Shown here one piece after another: positions 51,899 through 62,434 of a stretch of 64,000 bases of DNA. Origin of the DNA: Polaromonas sp. JS666 (GTDB taxonomy: Bacteria > Pseudomonadota > Gammaproteobacteria > Burkholderiales > Burkholderiaceae_C); contig NC_007948.1 of NCBI RefSeq assembly GCF_000013865.1, positions 3,472,001 through 3,536,000 on the forward strand, in the 5' to 3' direction. The first letter of the stretch is position 1. Each line of letters opens with the position of its first letter. The notes under the pieces were generated by a model, which saw only the letters and a list, made by a program, of their open reading frames with translations, made no database searches and was not told where the DNA came from. The translations under genes were made by a program, and so were the position numbers.

Positions 51899-53209
51899 TC
51901 AGGCATTGGCCAGCGACGTCACAGCATAAGCCAGCGCCTGAACACCCAGAAACAGCTCATGAGGCGCGGTTTCCTCCGCAGCATTGTGACTGATCCCCCC
52001 CTTGCTCGGAACAAAAATCATCGCTGTCGGGCAATGCTCCGCGAGATACATGGCGTCATGAAAGGCGCCGGACGTCATCCGCAAGGGCGCAGCGAGCGAA
52101 GCGTTGCTGCAAGCGCGCGTGCAGGCCTGCTCAATCAGCTCCAGCATCGCTGCAGGGAAATGCGTCGGGGGGCGCGAAAAAAGGGACTCGAATTCAATCT
52201 GCCCTGCCCAGGAATAGGCTTGGGTGATCTGTTTCAAAGCCGCTTCGAACTGACCCAACACCTGCTCATCGACACAGCGAACATCGACGGTGAACTCCAC
52301 AGCACCGGGAATCGTGTTGATGGAATTCGGACTCACCTGCCATCGGCCCAGCGTCAGCCGCAATTTGTCCCCAGCCTCCATCGCCTGATAGGCATACAGC
52401 TGCTGCGCCAGCCCGACGGCAGCGGCCATGGCATCGGCGCGCTCGCCCATGGGCATGGTGCCCGCATGGCCGGCAGTGCCAGTCACCTGGATGCGATACC
52501 AGCGTACGCTCTGGATGCCTGTGACGACGCCCAGCGGAACAAGGGCACGCTCCAGCACAGGGCCTTGCTCGATATGCAGCTCTACGCAAGCAGACATTGG
52601 TTCGGCCATTGCCCGACGGGGAACATCCGGTACAGCCTGCAAGGCCAGGTCCAACGCGTCCCCAAAACTCACACCCCGGGCATCGACAGATTTTCGATAG
52701 GTGGGCAGACAACTCGGGGCGACAAAGGCGCTGGAGCCCATGGCACCCGGACCGAAGCGGCACCCCTCTTCGTTGGTCCACGCAACGACCTCGACAGGCC
52801 GCAGGGTCTCGATGCCCGCATCGTTCAACGCAGCTATCACCTCCAGGCCTGCAAGCACGCCATAGGCCCCGTCCAGCTTGCCACCGACGGGCTGGGTATC
52901 GGCATGGCTTCCGGTCAGAACCGGCGGCAAATCGGATGTTCCCGGACGACGAAAAAAAAGATTGGCGCAGTCATCGATCGTTACCGAGCACCCGCGCGAA
53001 CGGGCCAGATCGATCAAATAGCGGCGCGCCTGGAGATCGATGTCGGTCAGGGTCTCGCGAGAAACACCTCCGTCCGCCCGTCCGCCAAAGGCCGCAAGCT
53101 CGGCAATGACCGACAGCAGGCGATCATGTTGCACATGGTCCTGCGCACGTTCGCAGGCCGTCGTCTGGTCTCGTTTTTCTGGTTTAGTCACATTCAATTC
53201 TTTATCCAT
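51899..53209 (-). CDS. M20-family amidohydrolase (N-carbamoylase/allantoate type)
   Basis: A 436-residue zinc enzyme of the hydantoinase/carbamoylase branch. GSHADTQPVGGKLDGAYGVL contains the first metal ligands, AWTNEEGCRF the catalytic glutamate, and ELHIEQGPVLE and SGAFHDAMYLA further family blocks. It hydrolyses N-carbamoyl amino acids or ureides. It lies two bases after the amidase and 15 bases before the XRE-cupin gene. With the amidase and importer, it suggests use of an amide or ureide as nitrogen source. Confidence 0.87.
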   Translation of the reverse strand: MDKELNVTKPEKRDQTTACERAQDHVQHDRLLSVIAELAAFGGRADGGVSRETLTDIDLQARRYLIDLARSRGCSVTIDDCANLFFRRPGTSDLPPVLTGSHADTQPVGGKLDGAYGVLAGLEVIAALNDAGIETLRPVEVVAWTNEEGCRFGPGAMGSSAFVAPSCLPTYRKSVDARGVSFGDALDLALQAVPDVPRRAMAEPMSACVELHIEQGPVLERALVPLGVVTGIQSVRWYRIQVTGTAGHAGTMPMGERADAMAAAVGLAQQLYAYQAMEAGDKLRLTLGRWQVSPNSINTIPGAVEFTVDVRCVDEQVLGQFEAALKQITQAYSWAGQIEFESLFSRPPTHFPAAMLELIEQACTRACSNASLAAPLRMTSGAFHDAMYLAEHCPTAMIFVPSKGGISHNAAEETAPHELFLGVQALAYAVTSLANA

Positions 53210-53211
53210 GT

Positions 53212-54498
53212 TCAGCTCAGACTGAGCTCCAGCGTATGCGCTGCGCTCAATGTCAGCGCATCAGCCCATCGCGGGCCTATGACCGTGACGCCTACGGGCA
53301 TACCGTGCTCCCCCGTCCCGGCCGGCACATGCACACAGGGATTCCCCAGCAGCGTCCAGAGACGGTTGAAGATGGGATTACCCGTGGCGCCCAAGCCTGC
53401 AGGCGCCTCGCCTTCGGCGCTGGGAGCCAGCAGCACATCCACCGACTCGAACACGGTGTCCAGCGCCCGTCGCGCAGCAATAGCCAGCAACTGCGCAGCG
53501 GCGAAGTCGGCCCCGTGCAGCGACTGTCCCAACGCCAGGAGTTGCGCAAAGGCCGGGCTGAACTGTGCCGCGTGCCGCTGACGCTCCGGCGCAAACGCAG
53601 CCGCGGCTTCATAAGCCATTATCTGAATTTGCGCCTGCGTCAAGGCATCGCACGAAGCCGGCAAAACAAGGTCATGAACATGTGCTCCAGCCTTTTCGAA
53701 CTGGCGTGCGGAATGCTCAAGCACGCGGCGTGTAGCGTCCGAGGCCAGATCCCAATGGGCGGTACGGCAAATGCCCACGCGAAGGGCAGATTGCCGCTGC
53801 GGGTCCAGTTTGACACGGGTCAACGCGCCAACAAAAAATGCGGCATCATCCACCGAGCGTGCGAACGCGCCTATCGTGTCGAGACTGGGCGCGAGCGGCT
53901 TGACGCCGGCCAGCGGCAATGTCCCGTGGGTGGGCTTGTAGCCAATCACGCCACAGTAGGCCGCCGGCCGCACGATGGAGCCAGCCGTCTGGGTTCCGAG
54001 TGCCAGTGGCACCATGTTCGCAGCCACCGCCGCGGCGGACCCGCTGGAAGATCCGCCCGGCGTGCGCGGCGCATCTGCTGGCGCGCGGGGATTGCATGTC
54101 ACTCCAGGCTGAAAGGTTGCAAACTCGGTGGTAACAGTTTTGCCCAACACCACCATCCCGGCATCCCGGCAGGCGGCCACGCATGCGGCATCGAACTTCG
54201 GACGGTGCCCCGCATAAATAGGCGAACCATAGGAGGTTGGCATGTCGACCGTATCCATCAGGTCTTTCACCCCGACGGGGACGCCTCGCAGCAGTGCGTT
54301 GCTGCTGTGGCTGTGGCGGTCCAGTGCACGCGCGCTTTGCAGCGCCATGTCGGCGTCAAAGAACTGCCATGCCTTGACCGAAAGTTCGCAAGACTGGATC
54401 TGTTCGATGTAGGCCCGCGTCACGGCTTCAGCCGTCAATTCCCCGCGCGAAACCCTGGCGGCGAGGTCCCGCGCAGACAGCGTCAGAATGTTATGCAT
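53212..54498 (-). CDS. Amidase signature family enzyme, operon member
   Basis: A 428-residue amidase with the catalytic lysine in VGVKDLMDTVDMP, the serine block PGGSSSGSAAAVAANMV and nucleophile region GTQTAGSIVRPAAYCGV. It is similar in layout to the amidase at 13745 but clearly distinct. The gene lies between the importer ATPase and the M20 enzyme, so its substrate is likely imported by system 2. Confidence 0.88.
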   Translation of the reverse strand: MHNILTLSARDLAARVSRGELTAEAVTRAYIEQIQSCELSVKAWQFFDADMALQSARALDRHSHSSNALLRGVPVGVKDLMDTVDMPTSYGSPIYAGHRPKFDAACVAACRDAGMVVLGKTVTTEFATFQPGVTCNPRAPADAPRTPGGSSSGSAAAVAANMVPLALGTQTAGSIVRPAAYCGVIGYKPTHGTLPLAGVKPLAPSLDTIGAFARSVDDAAFFVGALTRVKLDPQRQSALRVGICRTAHWDLASDATRRVLEHSARQFEKAGAHVHDLVLPASCDALTQAQIQIMAYEAAAAFAPERQRHAAQFSPAFAQLLALGQSLHGADFAAAQLLAIAARRALDTVFESVDVLLAPSAEGEAPAGLGATGNPIFNRLWTLLGNPCVHVPAGTGEHGMPVGVTVIGPRWADALTLSAAHTLELSLS

Positions 54499-54507
54499 AT
54501 CACTGAC

Positions 54508-55215
54508 TCAGCCGAAATATGCGGAACGCACTTCGTCGTTCTCGGACAGCGCTTGTGCCGAACCGGAGGCGACGACCTTGCCCTGCGAAAGAACATATCC
54601 GTAGTGCGCGATCGCCAGCGTCTGACGGGCGTTCTGCTCCACCAGCAGAACCGTGACCCCGAGATCATTGATCTGCTTGATCACCTTGAAGTTTTCTTTC
54701 ACATACAAAGGCGACAAACCAAGCGAAGGCTCATCAATCAGCAGCAGCTTGGGTTCAGCCATCAGGCCGCGACCGATCGACACCATGGCCTGCTCGCCGC
54801 CCGACATGGTCCCGGCAAGCTGCGCCGACCGCTCCTTCAGACGGGGGAATATCTCGTAAACCCGCGCCAGTCGCTCCCCAATCCGAGTAGGGGATGACTC
54901 CAGAAAAGCGCCAAGTGCCAGGTTTTCCCCGACCGTCATGCGCGGAAAGACTTTGCGGCCTTCCGGAATGCAGGCGATGCCGCTGGCGATGATTTTGTGC
55001 GTTTTCTCCCCGGCAAGGTTGCGCCCATCCCACCAGATTTCACCCTGACGCGGAGGCGTCAGACCGAGAATCGAACGGATCAGCGTACTCTTTCCTGCCC
55101 CGTTTGAGCCCAAAATGCAGGTGATCTTGCCCGGCTCCACCTCGATCGACACATCATGCAGGACATTGACCTTGTCAAAGCCGGTAGTAAGATTCTTGAC
55201 ACTGAGTTTGCTCAT
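54508..55215 (-). CDS. livF: Branched-chain-type ABC importer ATPase LivF (system 2)
   Basis: A 235-residue ATPase with Walker [10 protein letters not shown], signature MSGGEQAM and Walker [14 protein letters not shown]. It overlaps livG by ATGA and is nine bases from the amidase gene. The tight packing indicates one operon with the downstream amidohydrolases. Confidence 0.92.
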   Translation of the reverse strand: MSKLSVKNLTTGFDKVNVLHDVSIEVEPGKITCILGSNGAGKSTLIRSILGLTPPRQGEIWWDGRNLAGEKTHKIIASGIACIPEGRKVFPRMTVGENLALGAFLESSPTRIGERLARVYEIFPRLKERSAQLAGTMSGGEQAMVSIGRGLMAEPKLLLIDEPSLGLSPLYVKENFKVIKQINDLGVTVLLVEQNARQTLAIAHYGYVLSQGKVVASGSAQALSENDEVRSAYFG

Positions 55216-55997
55216 GCGGCTTCTCCGAGATAAGCGGTCTGCACATGTGGATCGGCTGTGATCTCGACATAGCTTCCTTCGGCGATCTTCTTGCCGTAGT
55301 TCAGGACGACGCAGCGGTCAGTGATTCTTTCGATCACGTTCATTTCATGCTCAATCAGGACGACAGAGAGCTTGTCCAGCTTTCCTCGTACCTGCAAGAT
55401 ATCCTGCATCAACTCGTCTGTTTCATCATGTGTCATGCCCGCGGATGGTTCGTCCAGAAGCAACAAGCGCGGCCGACTCAGCAGCGCGCGACAAACCTCG
55501 ATGCGTCGGCGGTCTATCATCGTGAAGCTTTCGACCGGCTCGAACAGCCGCCCGACCAGCGGGGGGCTGAATATCTCCAGCAAGGACTTCACTTTCTCGA
55601 CGTAAGCCTCGTACTCGGCCCGAAACGCCTTGCGCCGCAACAGATTGAAGATCAGACCGTGCTGCATGTGCTGATAATCGCCAATGACAATGTTGTCGAA
55701 AACCGTGAGGGACAGCGAAAGACGGGAGCGCTGGAAGGTACGGGCGACGCCACTGCGGTAAATCTGCTGCGGCGTCTTGCCAAGAATGTTTTCACCGCCA
55801 AGGGAAATGCTGCCGCTGCTGGCTTTGTACAGCCCGGTCAACACATTGAAGAAAGTCGTCTTGCCAGAGCCGTTCGGACCCAGCAGGCCAAGTATTTCTC
55901 CCTCATGCACAGTCATGGACAGTTCATCGAGCGCCGTCAGGCCACCAAAACGCATGGTCAGCCTGTCAACCGAGATCAGGGACTGGCCGGCCATCAT
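55212..55997 (-). CDS. livG: Branched-chain-type ABC importer ATPase LivG (system 2)
   Basis: A 261-residue ATPase with Walker [10 protein letters not shown] and Walker [12 protein letters not shown]. The signature region reads [16 protein letters not shown], a degenerate form compared with LSGGQ. ATG 55997 overlaps the livM stop by ATGA. Confidence 0.9.
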   Translation of the reverse strand: MMAGQSLISVDRLTMRFGGLTALDELSMTVHEGEILGLLGPNGSGKTTFFNVLTGLYKASSGSISLGGENILGKTPQQIYRSGVARTFQRSRLSLSLTVFDNIVIGDYQHMQHGLIFNLLRRKAFRAEYEAYVEKVKSLLEIFSPPLVGRLFEPVESFTMIDRRRIEVCRALLSRPRLLLLDEPSAGMTHDETDELMQDILQVRGKLDKLSVVLIEHEMNVIERITDRCVVLNYGKKIAEGSYVEITADPHVQTAYLGEAA

Positions 55998-57160
55998 GAA
56001 CCCTTCCTGGCGAAGAAAATCCGTGTCTTGCGCGGCAGCAGCCCCTGCGACCTAAACAGCAAAATCACAATCACCAGCGCCGCATACAAGAGGAAACGGT
56101 ATTCCTGAATGACTTGAAGTTTTTCAGGAAGAATCAGCACAATAATCGCGGCCGGAATCAAGCCGGCAATATTGCCCAGGCCACCCAAAATGACAATCGA
56201 GAGCATCAGCAGCGAGTCGCCAAAAGTGAAGTTGTTGGGCGCGACAAATGCAATGATCATCCCGTAAAGAGCGCCGGCGATACCCGCGAAAAAGTTGCCC
56301 ATGGTGAAGGCGATGACCTTCCAGCGAACGATGTGCAGGCCGAAGGTGGATGCCGCTGTTTCATCGGTTCGCACCACGTCCATGCTCAGGCCGACCCAGG
56401 ACCGCTCCAGTGCGTTGACCAGGGCATAGACCCCCGCGAACATGGCAAGACTGAGCAATGCGTAGGTGACATAGAAAGAGATCTCCAGGCCGAACAGGCT
56501 GAAGCCCTCGTTCAACGACAAGCCGAACAACTTCATTCCAGGCACCTGCAAGCCTTGCGGCCCACCCAGCACATCGTTGACCTCGATGAAGGTCTTGAAC
56601 AGGATACCGAACGCGATGGTGACCAGCGCCGCATAGTGGCCGCGCGTTCGCAACACCGGCAGAATCAGCAGCGAACCGATGACGGCGGCACTCAGGCCAG
56701 AGATCAGGATGACGAGGGCGTGGGGAATGGCCGTGTGGGATGCGAGCACGGCCGTGGCGTAACTGCCAATGCCAAAAAATGCGGCCCCGGCAAAGTTGGC
56801 CACGCCCGAGTATCCGAATTGCACCGTCAAACCGAGACAGGCCGTGGAGTACAGCAACACGCCGCACAGCATCAACAACACGAAGTGTGAGCTGTGGAAA
56901 GCCGCTATCAAGGCCACACCGCAGCCAACGGCCAACCATCGGGACAGGCCCGGGCGCCGCGCGGCCGACTGCTCGACCAGCAGCGTCACACCGAATCGGC
57001 GACTCAAAATTACAGCCACGATTGCGGCAACCAGCAAAATGGCAATGCCGATTTGACTCTCTGCATGCAGGAAAAACCACACATATACGGTCAGGACAAG
57101 CGCCGCGACGCTGAGCATCAAGGCAGATCTCGCGGGAGTCATGGATTCTTGTTGTTTCAT
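55994..57160 (-). CDS. livM: Branched-chain-type ABC permease LivM (system 2)
   Basis: A 388-residue permease with two extra N-terminal helices (LMLSVAALVLTVYVWFFLHA and IGIAILLVAAIVAVILSRRF) before the LivM core FGYSGVANFAGAAFFGIGSY near residue 113. The C-terminal loop VAPNNFTFGDSLLMLSIVIL is family-typical. The start is five bases from livH. Confidence 0.9.
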   Translation of the reverse strand: MKQQESMTPARSALMLSVAALVLTVYVWFFLHAESQIGIAILLVAAIVAVILSRRFGVTLLVEQSAARRPGLSRWLAVGCGVALIAAFHSSHFVLLMLCGVLLYSTACLGLTVQFGYSGVANFAGAAFFGIGSYATAVLASHTAIPHALVILISGLSAAVIGSLLILPVLRTRGHYAALVTIAFGILFKTFIEVNDVLGGPQGLQVPGMKLFGLSLNEGFSLFGLEISFYVTYALLSLAMFAGVYALVNALERSWVGLSMDVVRTDETAASTFGLHIVRWKVIAFTMGNFFAGIAGALYGMIIAFVAPNNFTFGDSLLMLSIVILGGLGNIAGLIPAAIIVLILPEKLQVIQEYRFLLYAALVIVILLFRSQGLLPRKTRIFFARKGS

Positions 57161-57164
57161 GGTA

Positions 57165-58094
57165 CTAAACTCGCTCGCTCGACTTTTCGGCGATCAGACC
57201 AGTCGGTTTCCAGGCCATAAAAATGATGACGGCGGCGAAGGCAAAAACATCCTTGTAAGAGCTTGGAATGTCGGGAATCAGTGTGGGCAACATGGCGCTG
57301 CCAATCACCTGCAAAGCAGCGAAAAGAAATCCCCCAATGATGGCGCCATAGATATTGCCCAGCCCACCCAGAATGGCGGCGGCAAACCCGATCACCCCCA
57401 GCAGCAAACCGACATTGAAGTTGACTTCGTTGTAGTACAGGCCATTCATCACACCGGCGAGCGCAGCCAGGCCAGACCCCAGTGCAAATGTAATCAGCAC
57501 AACCGCCTCGAAGTTGATGCCCATCAACCGCGCTGTCTCTCCGTCTTGCGCCACAGCACGAATCGCCATGCCGAGTTTGGTGCGCGTGATGAGAAGGTGT
57601 ACCCCGGCAATGGCGAGCAGGCCGCTGGCCAGCAAAATGAGGTTGTCAATTCGCAACGAAAGCCCACCCAGTTCCACCATGGAGGTAGGCAGCAATGCGG
57701 GAAACGGTTTTGGGTTGGAGCCGTCAGGATAGAACAGACGAACCGCCTCGCGCATCACGGTGCCGAGCATAAGCGTCGCCAGCAGCGTGTTGAGCGGTGG
57801 CGCATGACGCAGCGGCAGGATCAGGAACTTGGCAATTCCCGCCCCCAGCAAACCAGTGACGGCGACAGCAAAAACAACCACCGCGAGCAACTGTAGCGCC
57901 GGAGAAGCCAGCCCGATGTTCATCATCACGATGGACACCGTGAGCCCGGCGAAGGCCCCCACCATCAAGGTATCACCGTGCGAGAACTTGATAACGTCCA
58001 GAACCCCGAAAAACAGGGTAAAGCCAACGGCGACCATGGCGTAAATCACGCCCAGCATCAGGCCATTGAAGATGTATTGACTAACTTCACTCAT
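57165..58094 (-). CDS. livH: Branched-chain-type ABC permease LivH (system 2)
   Basis: A 309-residue permease beginning YIFNGLMLGVIYAMVAVGFT with the LivH motif FGVLDVIKFSHGDTLMVGAF, and a second-half block GVIGFAAAILGGLGNIYGAI. It is followed by livM after four bases and preceded by the substrate-binding gene after a 70-base gap. Confidence 0.92.
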   Translation of the reverse strand: MSEVSQYIFNGLMLGVIYAMVAVGFTLFFGVLDVIKFSHGDTLMVGAFAGLTVSIVMMNIGLASPALQLLAVVVFAVAVTGLLGAGIAKFLILPLRHAPPLNTLLATLMLGTVMREAVRLFYPDGSNPKPFPALLPTSMVELGGLSLRIDNLILLASGLLAIAGVHLLITRTKLGMAIRAVAQDGETARLMGINFEAVVLITFALGSGLAALAGVMNGLYYNEVNFNVGLLLGVIGFAAAILGGLGNIYGAIIGGFLFAALQVIGSAMLPTLIPDIPSSYKDVFAFAAVIIFMAWKPTGLIAEKSSERV

Positions 58095-58164
58095 CAGGTT
58101 TCCTGAAACGATTGAGGGTTACCCTCCCGCGTCGCCGATGGCGTGCAGGAGGGCATCTTGGGGA

Positions 58165-59343
58165 TTACAAACCGGCCAGCTTGTGCTTGCCCTTGCCGTA
58201 GCTGCTGTCTTCCCAAACCACCCATGCACCGTTTTCCACCACGTACTTGGTGATGAGCGGCACGATGTTCTGGCGATGATCGTCAAAGGTCACCTTGCCA
58301 ACAATGGTGTCCGCATCCTTGGTCCTGTTCAGAACGTCACGCACTTTTTTGCGATCCGGCCCGACCTTCTCGACGGCATCCATGATCAGATTGGCTGCGG
58401 CAAATGCAAAGGGACCATAAGCCTCTGCCGATTCACCGTATTTTTGCTGCGCGTATTTGCTGATGAAGAAAAGCCCGCCTGGCAGCTTCTCCCATGGCGC
58501 CCCTTCGATAAACGAAAGCGTGCCTTCAGCCAGCTCCTTGCCAGCACCCTGAATATAGGCATCGGACTTTATCCCGGAGGTACCCTGGAATTGAGCCTTG
58601 ATGCCCAGCTTCTCCATCTGCGTCCGAATCCGTACCCCGAGCGGCGTCAGTCCGCCGAAGTAAATGACGTCGGGATTCAACTCACGAATCTTGGTCAGTT
58701 CGGTGGTGAAATCCTGTTGGTCCGCCGTCACACCGAAGGTGCCCAGGACCGTACCGCCACCTTTTTTCAGGAATTCGCTGAAGTATTTGTTGTGTCCTTT
58801 GCCGTAGTCCGTTGTGTCATGAATAATGGCCCATTTTTTGTAGCCCAGTCCGGCCATGAACTTGTAGGCGACCTCGTTCTGATTGATCATCGTGCCGTTG
58901 ACACGATGAACTTCCTGGAAGTTGTTGCCGTAGGTGACCTCGGGCAGAACCGCACCCCACACCACAGCCGGCATGCCAAAACGGTTGTACACGCCCGCCG
59001 TGGCCATGGCGACTGCCGAGCAATAGTGTGTGACGCCCGCCACGATATTTTTGTCTGCGGCCACCTTGGTCGCCACCTGCACACCCACATTGGGCTTGCA
59101 CTCGTCGTCCTGCGCCACCAATTCATAGGTGTATTTGGATTTGGGGTCCTGATTGCGCAGGCGCACTGCCAAGTCTGCTGAATTGCGCCCCCCCAGACCC
59201 ATATTGGAGACCCCACCGGTCAACGGACCGACAAAGGCGATTTTCACCACTTCTTTAGCCATGACTGGACTGGCCAGGAGAGCCAGACTCAGACATGTCG
59301 TCAACAACGCCGTTCCTGCCAATATCGTGTTCCGCCTACGCAT
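58165..59343 (-). CDS. ABC substrate-binding protein (system 2)
   Basis: A 392-residue periplasmic protein of the LivJ type. The signal peptide ends LASPVMA, then KEVVKIAFVGPLTGG starts the mature protein. ELVAQDDECKPNVGVQVATK and AYGPFAFAAANLIMDA are family blocks. AGGAAG lies seven bases before ATG 59343. It is the first gene of the eight-gene operon with an operator-like palindrome upstream. Confidence 0.92.
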   Translation of the reverse strand: MRRRNTILAGTALLTTCLSLALLASPVMAKEVVKIAFVGPLTGGVSNMGLGGRNSADLAVRLRNQDPKSKYTYELVAQDDECKPNVGVQVATKVAADKNIVAGVTHYCSAVAMATAGVYNRFGMPAVVWGAVLPEVTYGNNFQEVHRVNGTMINQNEVAYKFMAGLGYKKWAIIHDTTDYGKGHNKYFSEFLKKGGGTVLGTFGVTADQQDFTTELTKIRELNPDVIYFGGLTPLGVRIRTQMEKLGIKAQFQGTSGIKSDAYIQGAGKELAEGTLSFIEGAPWEKLPGGLFFISKYAQQKYGESAEAYGPFAFAAANLIMDAVEKVGPDRKKVRDVLNRTKDADTIVGKVTFDDHRQNIVPLITKYVVENGAWVVWEDSSYGKGKHKLAGL

Positions 59344-59418
59344 AGTCGCTTCCTTTCGGGTGAATTGATGAACTTGAATTAAGTGACATGATTCTGGTTG
59401 CCAGTCTATTGAATAGAA

Positions 59419-59433
59419 TTCAAGTCACTTGAA
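59419..59433. promoter_or_regulatory. Candidate operator TTCAAG-TCA-CTTGAA
   Basis: Perfect 6-bp arms around three bases, 76 bases before the start of the second importer operon. A related CTTGAATTAAG lies at 59373-59383, and AAGTGAC at 59381 is inverted as GTCACTT at 59424. The XRE-cupin regulator of the operon is a plausible binder. The gap 59344-59806 otherwise holds no gene; CATGGTG and CACCATG at about 59679-59695 form a small hairpin. Confidence 0.45.
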
Positions 59434-59806
59434 TACTCGCAAGCATGCTTTATGCCAGACATTGCCCACACTCACCACGAGAGGAAACCCGCATGAGGCC
59501 TCTTCAGAAAGCAGGGGCCAGCTGAATGTTGGATAGGGACTGCTGTGTTGCAGGCCCCAAGTCAATGAGCAAACCCAAGCGAATCGCCGGCTCGACGCAC
59601 CACCACAGTGCACAAGAGCACTTCCACGTTGGTGCCGCTCATTAATCACGGCCGCTGAGCTGAGGCGCCAGGCATCCATGGTGCTTACACCATGGGCCCT
59701 GTTTTCCAGACTCGAGGCCACCCGCGCCAACCTTGACCCGGCCCCGTCAGCACCGCCGTCCTTTTGCAACAGAGGCAACCCATTCGGTGTTGATAGACTT
59801 GAACCA

Positions 59807-62401
59807 ATGACCGACCCAGCCAAGACCCATACGCCCATGATGCAGCAGTACCTCGCCATCAAGGCCGAGTACCCCGACACGCTGGTCTTCTACCGCATGG
59901 GTGACTTTTACGAGGTCTTTTTCGCCGATGCCGAAAAAGCCGCGCGCCTGCTCGACATCACGCTGACGCGGCGCGGTCAGTCGGGCGGCGAGCCGGTGGT
60001 GATGGCCGGCGTTCCCTTTCACTCGCTGGAAGGCTACTTGGCCAAGCTGATCAAGCTCGGCGAGTCGGTGGCGATTTGCGAGCAGGTCGGCGACGTCGCG
60101 ACGTCCAAGGGGCCGGTCGAGCGCAAGGTGGTGCGCGTGGTGACGCCGGGCACGCTCACCGATACCGAACTGCTGAACGACAAGGCCGAATCGATTTTGC
60201 TGGCCGTGCACCAGGGCGCGCGCAACACCTGCGGGCTGGCCTGGCTGAGCGTTACGCAGGGAGAGATACACCTGGCGCATTGCGCGAATGATGAACTGGA
60301 AACCTGGCTGGCGCGCGTCAACCCCAGCGAGCTGCTCTACAACGTCGACGTCACCCCGGCGTTTGAGCAGCGCCTGAAAACCCAGCGCTGTGCGGCCAGC
60401 GCCCGCCCGGCCTGGCAGTTTGACGGGGCGCTGGGTGCGCGCCGCCTGCTGGAGCAGCTCAAGGTAGCTTCGCTGGCCTCATGGAACGCAGAAGCGCTGA
60501 ATGAAGCCCATGCCGCCGCCTCGGCGCTGCTGGGCTATGCCGAACATACGCAGGGCCGCGCGCTGCCCCATGTGCAGGGCCTGCAGGTGGTGCGTTCGGG
60601 CGAGCTGATCGAGCTGCCGCAAAGCACGCGCCGCAACCTCGAACTGACGCAAACCCTGCGCGGCGAAGACTCGCCGACACTGTTTTCGCTGCTGGACACC
60701 TGCAGCACCGGCATGGGCAGCCGCGCCCTGAAAAGCTGGCTGCTGAGCCCGCGCCGCGACCGCGCGCAGGCGCAGGCCCGGCTTGAAGCAATTGCGCATT
60801 TACGCAGCGGCCCACAGCAAACCCTGCGCGCCAGGCTCAAGGGCTGCAGCGATGTCGAACGCATCACCGCCCGCCTCGCGCTGCGGCAGGTCAGGCCGCG
60901 CGAGCTGGTGGCGCTGCGCCAGACCCTGGACAAGCTGCAGCAACAATCAGAGCGCGCCGCCGGCGAGAGCATTGGGCTACCGGAACTGTTGACCCGGATT
61001 TTCGAGGATCTGCAGCCCCCGCCAGGATGCACCGAATTGCTGGGCCGCTATGTGCTCGACGAGCCGGCCGCGCTGATTCGCGACGGCGGCGTCATCAACC
61101 ACGGCTGCGACGCCGACCTCGACGAACTGCGCGCCATCCAGACCAACTGCGACGGTTTTCTGCTCGAGCTGGAAGGCCGTGAAAGGGCCCGCACCGGCAT
61201 TGCCAACCTGCGCGTGCAGTTCAACAAGGTGCACGGTTTCTACATTGAGGTCACACAGGGCCAGCTCGACAAGGTGCCCGACGACTACCGCCGCCGCCAG
61301 ACCCTGAAGAATGCCGAACGCTACATCACGCCCGAACTCAAGGCCTTTGAAGACAAGGCCCTGTCGGCGCAGGAGCGCGCACTCGCACGCGAGAAGTGGC
61401 TGTACGAGCAGCTGCTCGACCAGCTGCAGGCCTTCATTCCCGCGCTGAGCCGGCTGGCGCGCGCCCTCGCCTCGCTTGACGCCCTGTGCGCGCTGGCCGA
61501 GCGCTCGCTCACGCTGAACTGGGCCGCCCCGGTGTTTGTCAAAGAGCCCTGCATCGACATCACCCAGGGCCGCCATCCGGTGGTTGAAGCGCGGCTGGCG
61601 GAAACCGGTGGCGGCTCCTTCATCGCCAACGATTGCAGCCTGAGCGGCAAACACCGCATGCAGGTCATCACCGGCCCCAACATGGGCGGCAAGTCCACCT
61701 ATATGCGCCAGGTCGCGCTGATCGTGCTGCTGGCCAGCGTGGGCTCCTACGTGCCGGCCGCTCGTTGCCGGCTCGGGCCCATAGACGCCATCCACACCCG
61801 CATCGGCGCCGCCGACGACGTGGCCAACGCGCAATCCACCTTCATGCTTGAGATGACCGAGGCGGCGCAGATCCTGCACACCGCCACGCCGCATTCGCTG
61901 GTGCTGATGGATGAAATCGGCCGCGGCACCTCCACCTTTGACGGCCTGGCGCTCGCCGGCGGGATTGCCGCCTACCTGCACAACAAGACCCAGGCCTTCA
62001 CCCTGTTTGCCACGCATTATTTTGAGCTGACCGAATTCCCCGCGCAGCACCATGGCGCCATCAATGTCCATGTCAGCGCCGTGGAATCGGGGGCGAACAT
62101 CGTGTTTCTGCACCACATCGAACCCGGTCCGGCCAGCAAAAGCTACGGAATTGCCGTGGCAAAACTCGCCGGCGTGCCCAGCGCGGTGGTCACCCATGCC
62201 CGCCACGCGCTGAGTGCGCTGGAAACGCAGCAGACCGAAACCCGCGCCCAGGTGGACCTGTTTGCCGCCCCGCCCGAAGCAGCCGCGCCCGTGCAAACAG
62301 CGCTTGACAGGGCATTGGATACGATAGACCCTGACACCCTGAGCCCCCGTGAGGCGCTGGATGCGCTCTACCAGCTGAAAAAGCTGTCGGCGCTGGCTTG
62401 A
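59807..62401 (+). CDS. mutS: DNA mismatch repair protein MutS
   Basis: Full-length MutS of 864 residues. The mismatch-reading F34 and E36 are in MGDFYEVFF, Walker [10 protein letters not shown] lies near residues 622-630, Walker B region is [18 protein letters not shown], and the [14 protein letters not shown] [11 protein letters not shown] block follows. It recognises mismatches and recruits MutL. ATG 59807 matches the family N-terminus; the upstream open frame from 59678 has no support. A diverged copy of its 5' end is at 40540. Confidence 0.97.
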   Translation: MTDPAKTHTPMMQQYLAIKAEYPDTLVFYRMGDFYEVFFADAEKAARLLDITLTRRGQSGGEPVVMAGVPFHSLEGYLAKLIKLGESVAICEQVGDVATSKGPVERKVVRVVTPGTLTDTELLNDKAESILLAVHQGARNTCGLAWLSVTQGEIHLAHCANDELETWLARVNPSELLYNVDVTPAFEQRLKTQRCAASARPAWQFDGALGARRLLEQLKVASLASWNAEALNEAHAAASALLGYAEHTQGRALPHVQGLQVVRSGELIELPQSTRRNLELTQTLRGEDSPTLFSLLDTCSTGMGSRALKSWLLSPRRDRAQAQARLEAIAHLRSGPQQTLRARLKGCSDVERITARLALRQVRPRELVALRQTLDKLQQQSERAAGESIGLPELLTRIFEDLQPPPGCTELLGRYVLDEPAALIRDGGVINHGCDADLDELRAIQTNCDGFLLELEGRERARTGIANLRVQFNKVHGFYIEVTQGQLDKVPDDYRRRQTLKNAERYITPELKAFEDKALSAQERALAREKWLYEQLLDQLQAFIPALSRLARALASLDALCALAERSLTLNWAAPVFVKEPCIDITQGRHPVVEARLAETGGGSFIANDCSLSGKHRMQVITGPNMGGKSTYMRQVALIVLLASVGSYVPAARCRLGPIDAIHTRIGAADDVANAQSTFMLEMTEAAQILHTATPHSLVLMDEIGRGTSTFDGLALAGGIAAYLHNKTQAFTLFATHYFELTEFPAQHHGAINVHVSAVESGANIVFLHHIEPGPASKSYGIAVAKLAGVPSAVVTHARHALSALETQQTETRAQVDLFAAPPEAAAPVQTALDRALDTIDPDTLSPREALDALYQLKKLSALA

Positions 62402-62434
62402 ATGCGAAATAGCAAACCCCATTACCGAACTGCC

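Noticed and set aside
51959..54897. Two long plus-strand frames of 540 and 553 codons
   Set aside because: They are antisense to the M20 enzyme, amidase and LivF genes, and their translations show no domain motifs.
59423..59880. 151-codon minus-strand frame upstream of mutS
   Set aside because: It overlaps the mutS start and its text has no recognisable domain or hydrophobic pattern.
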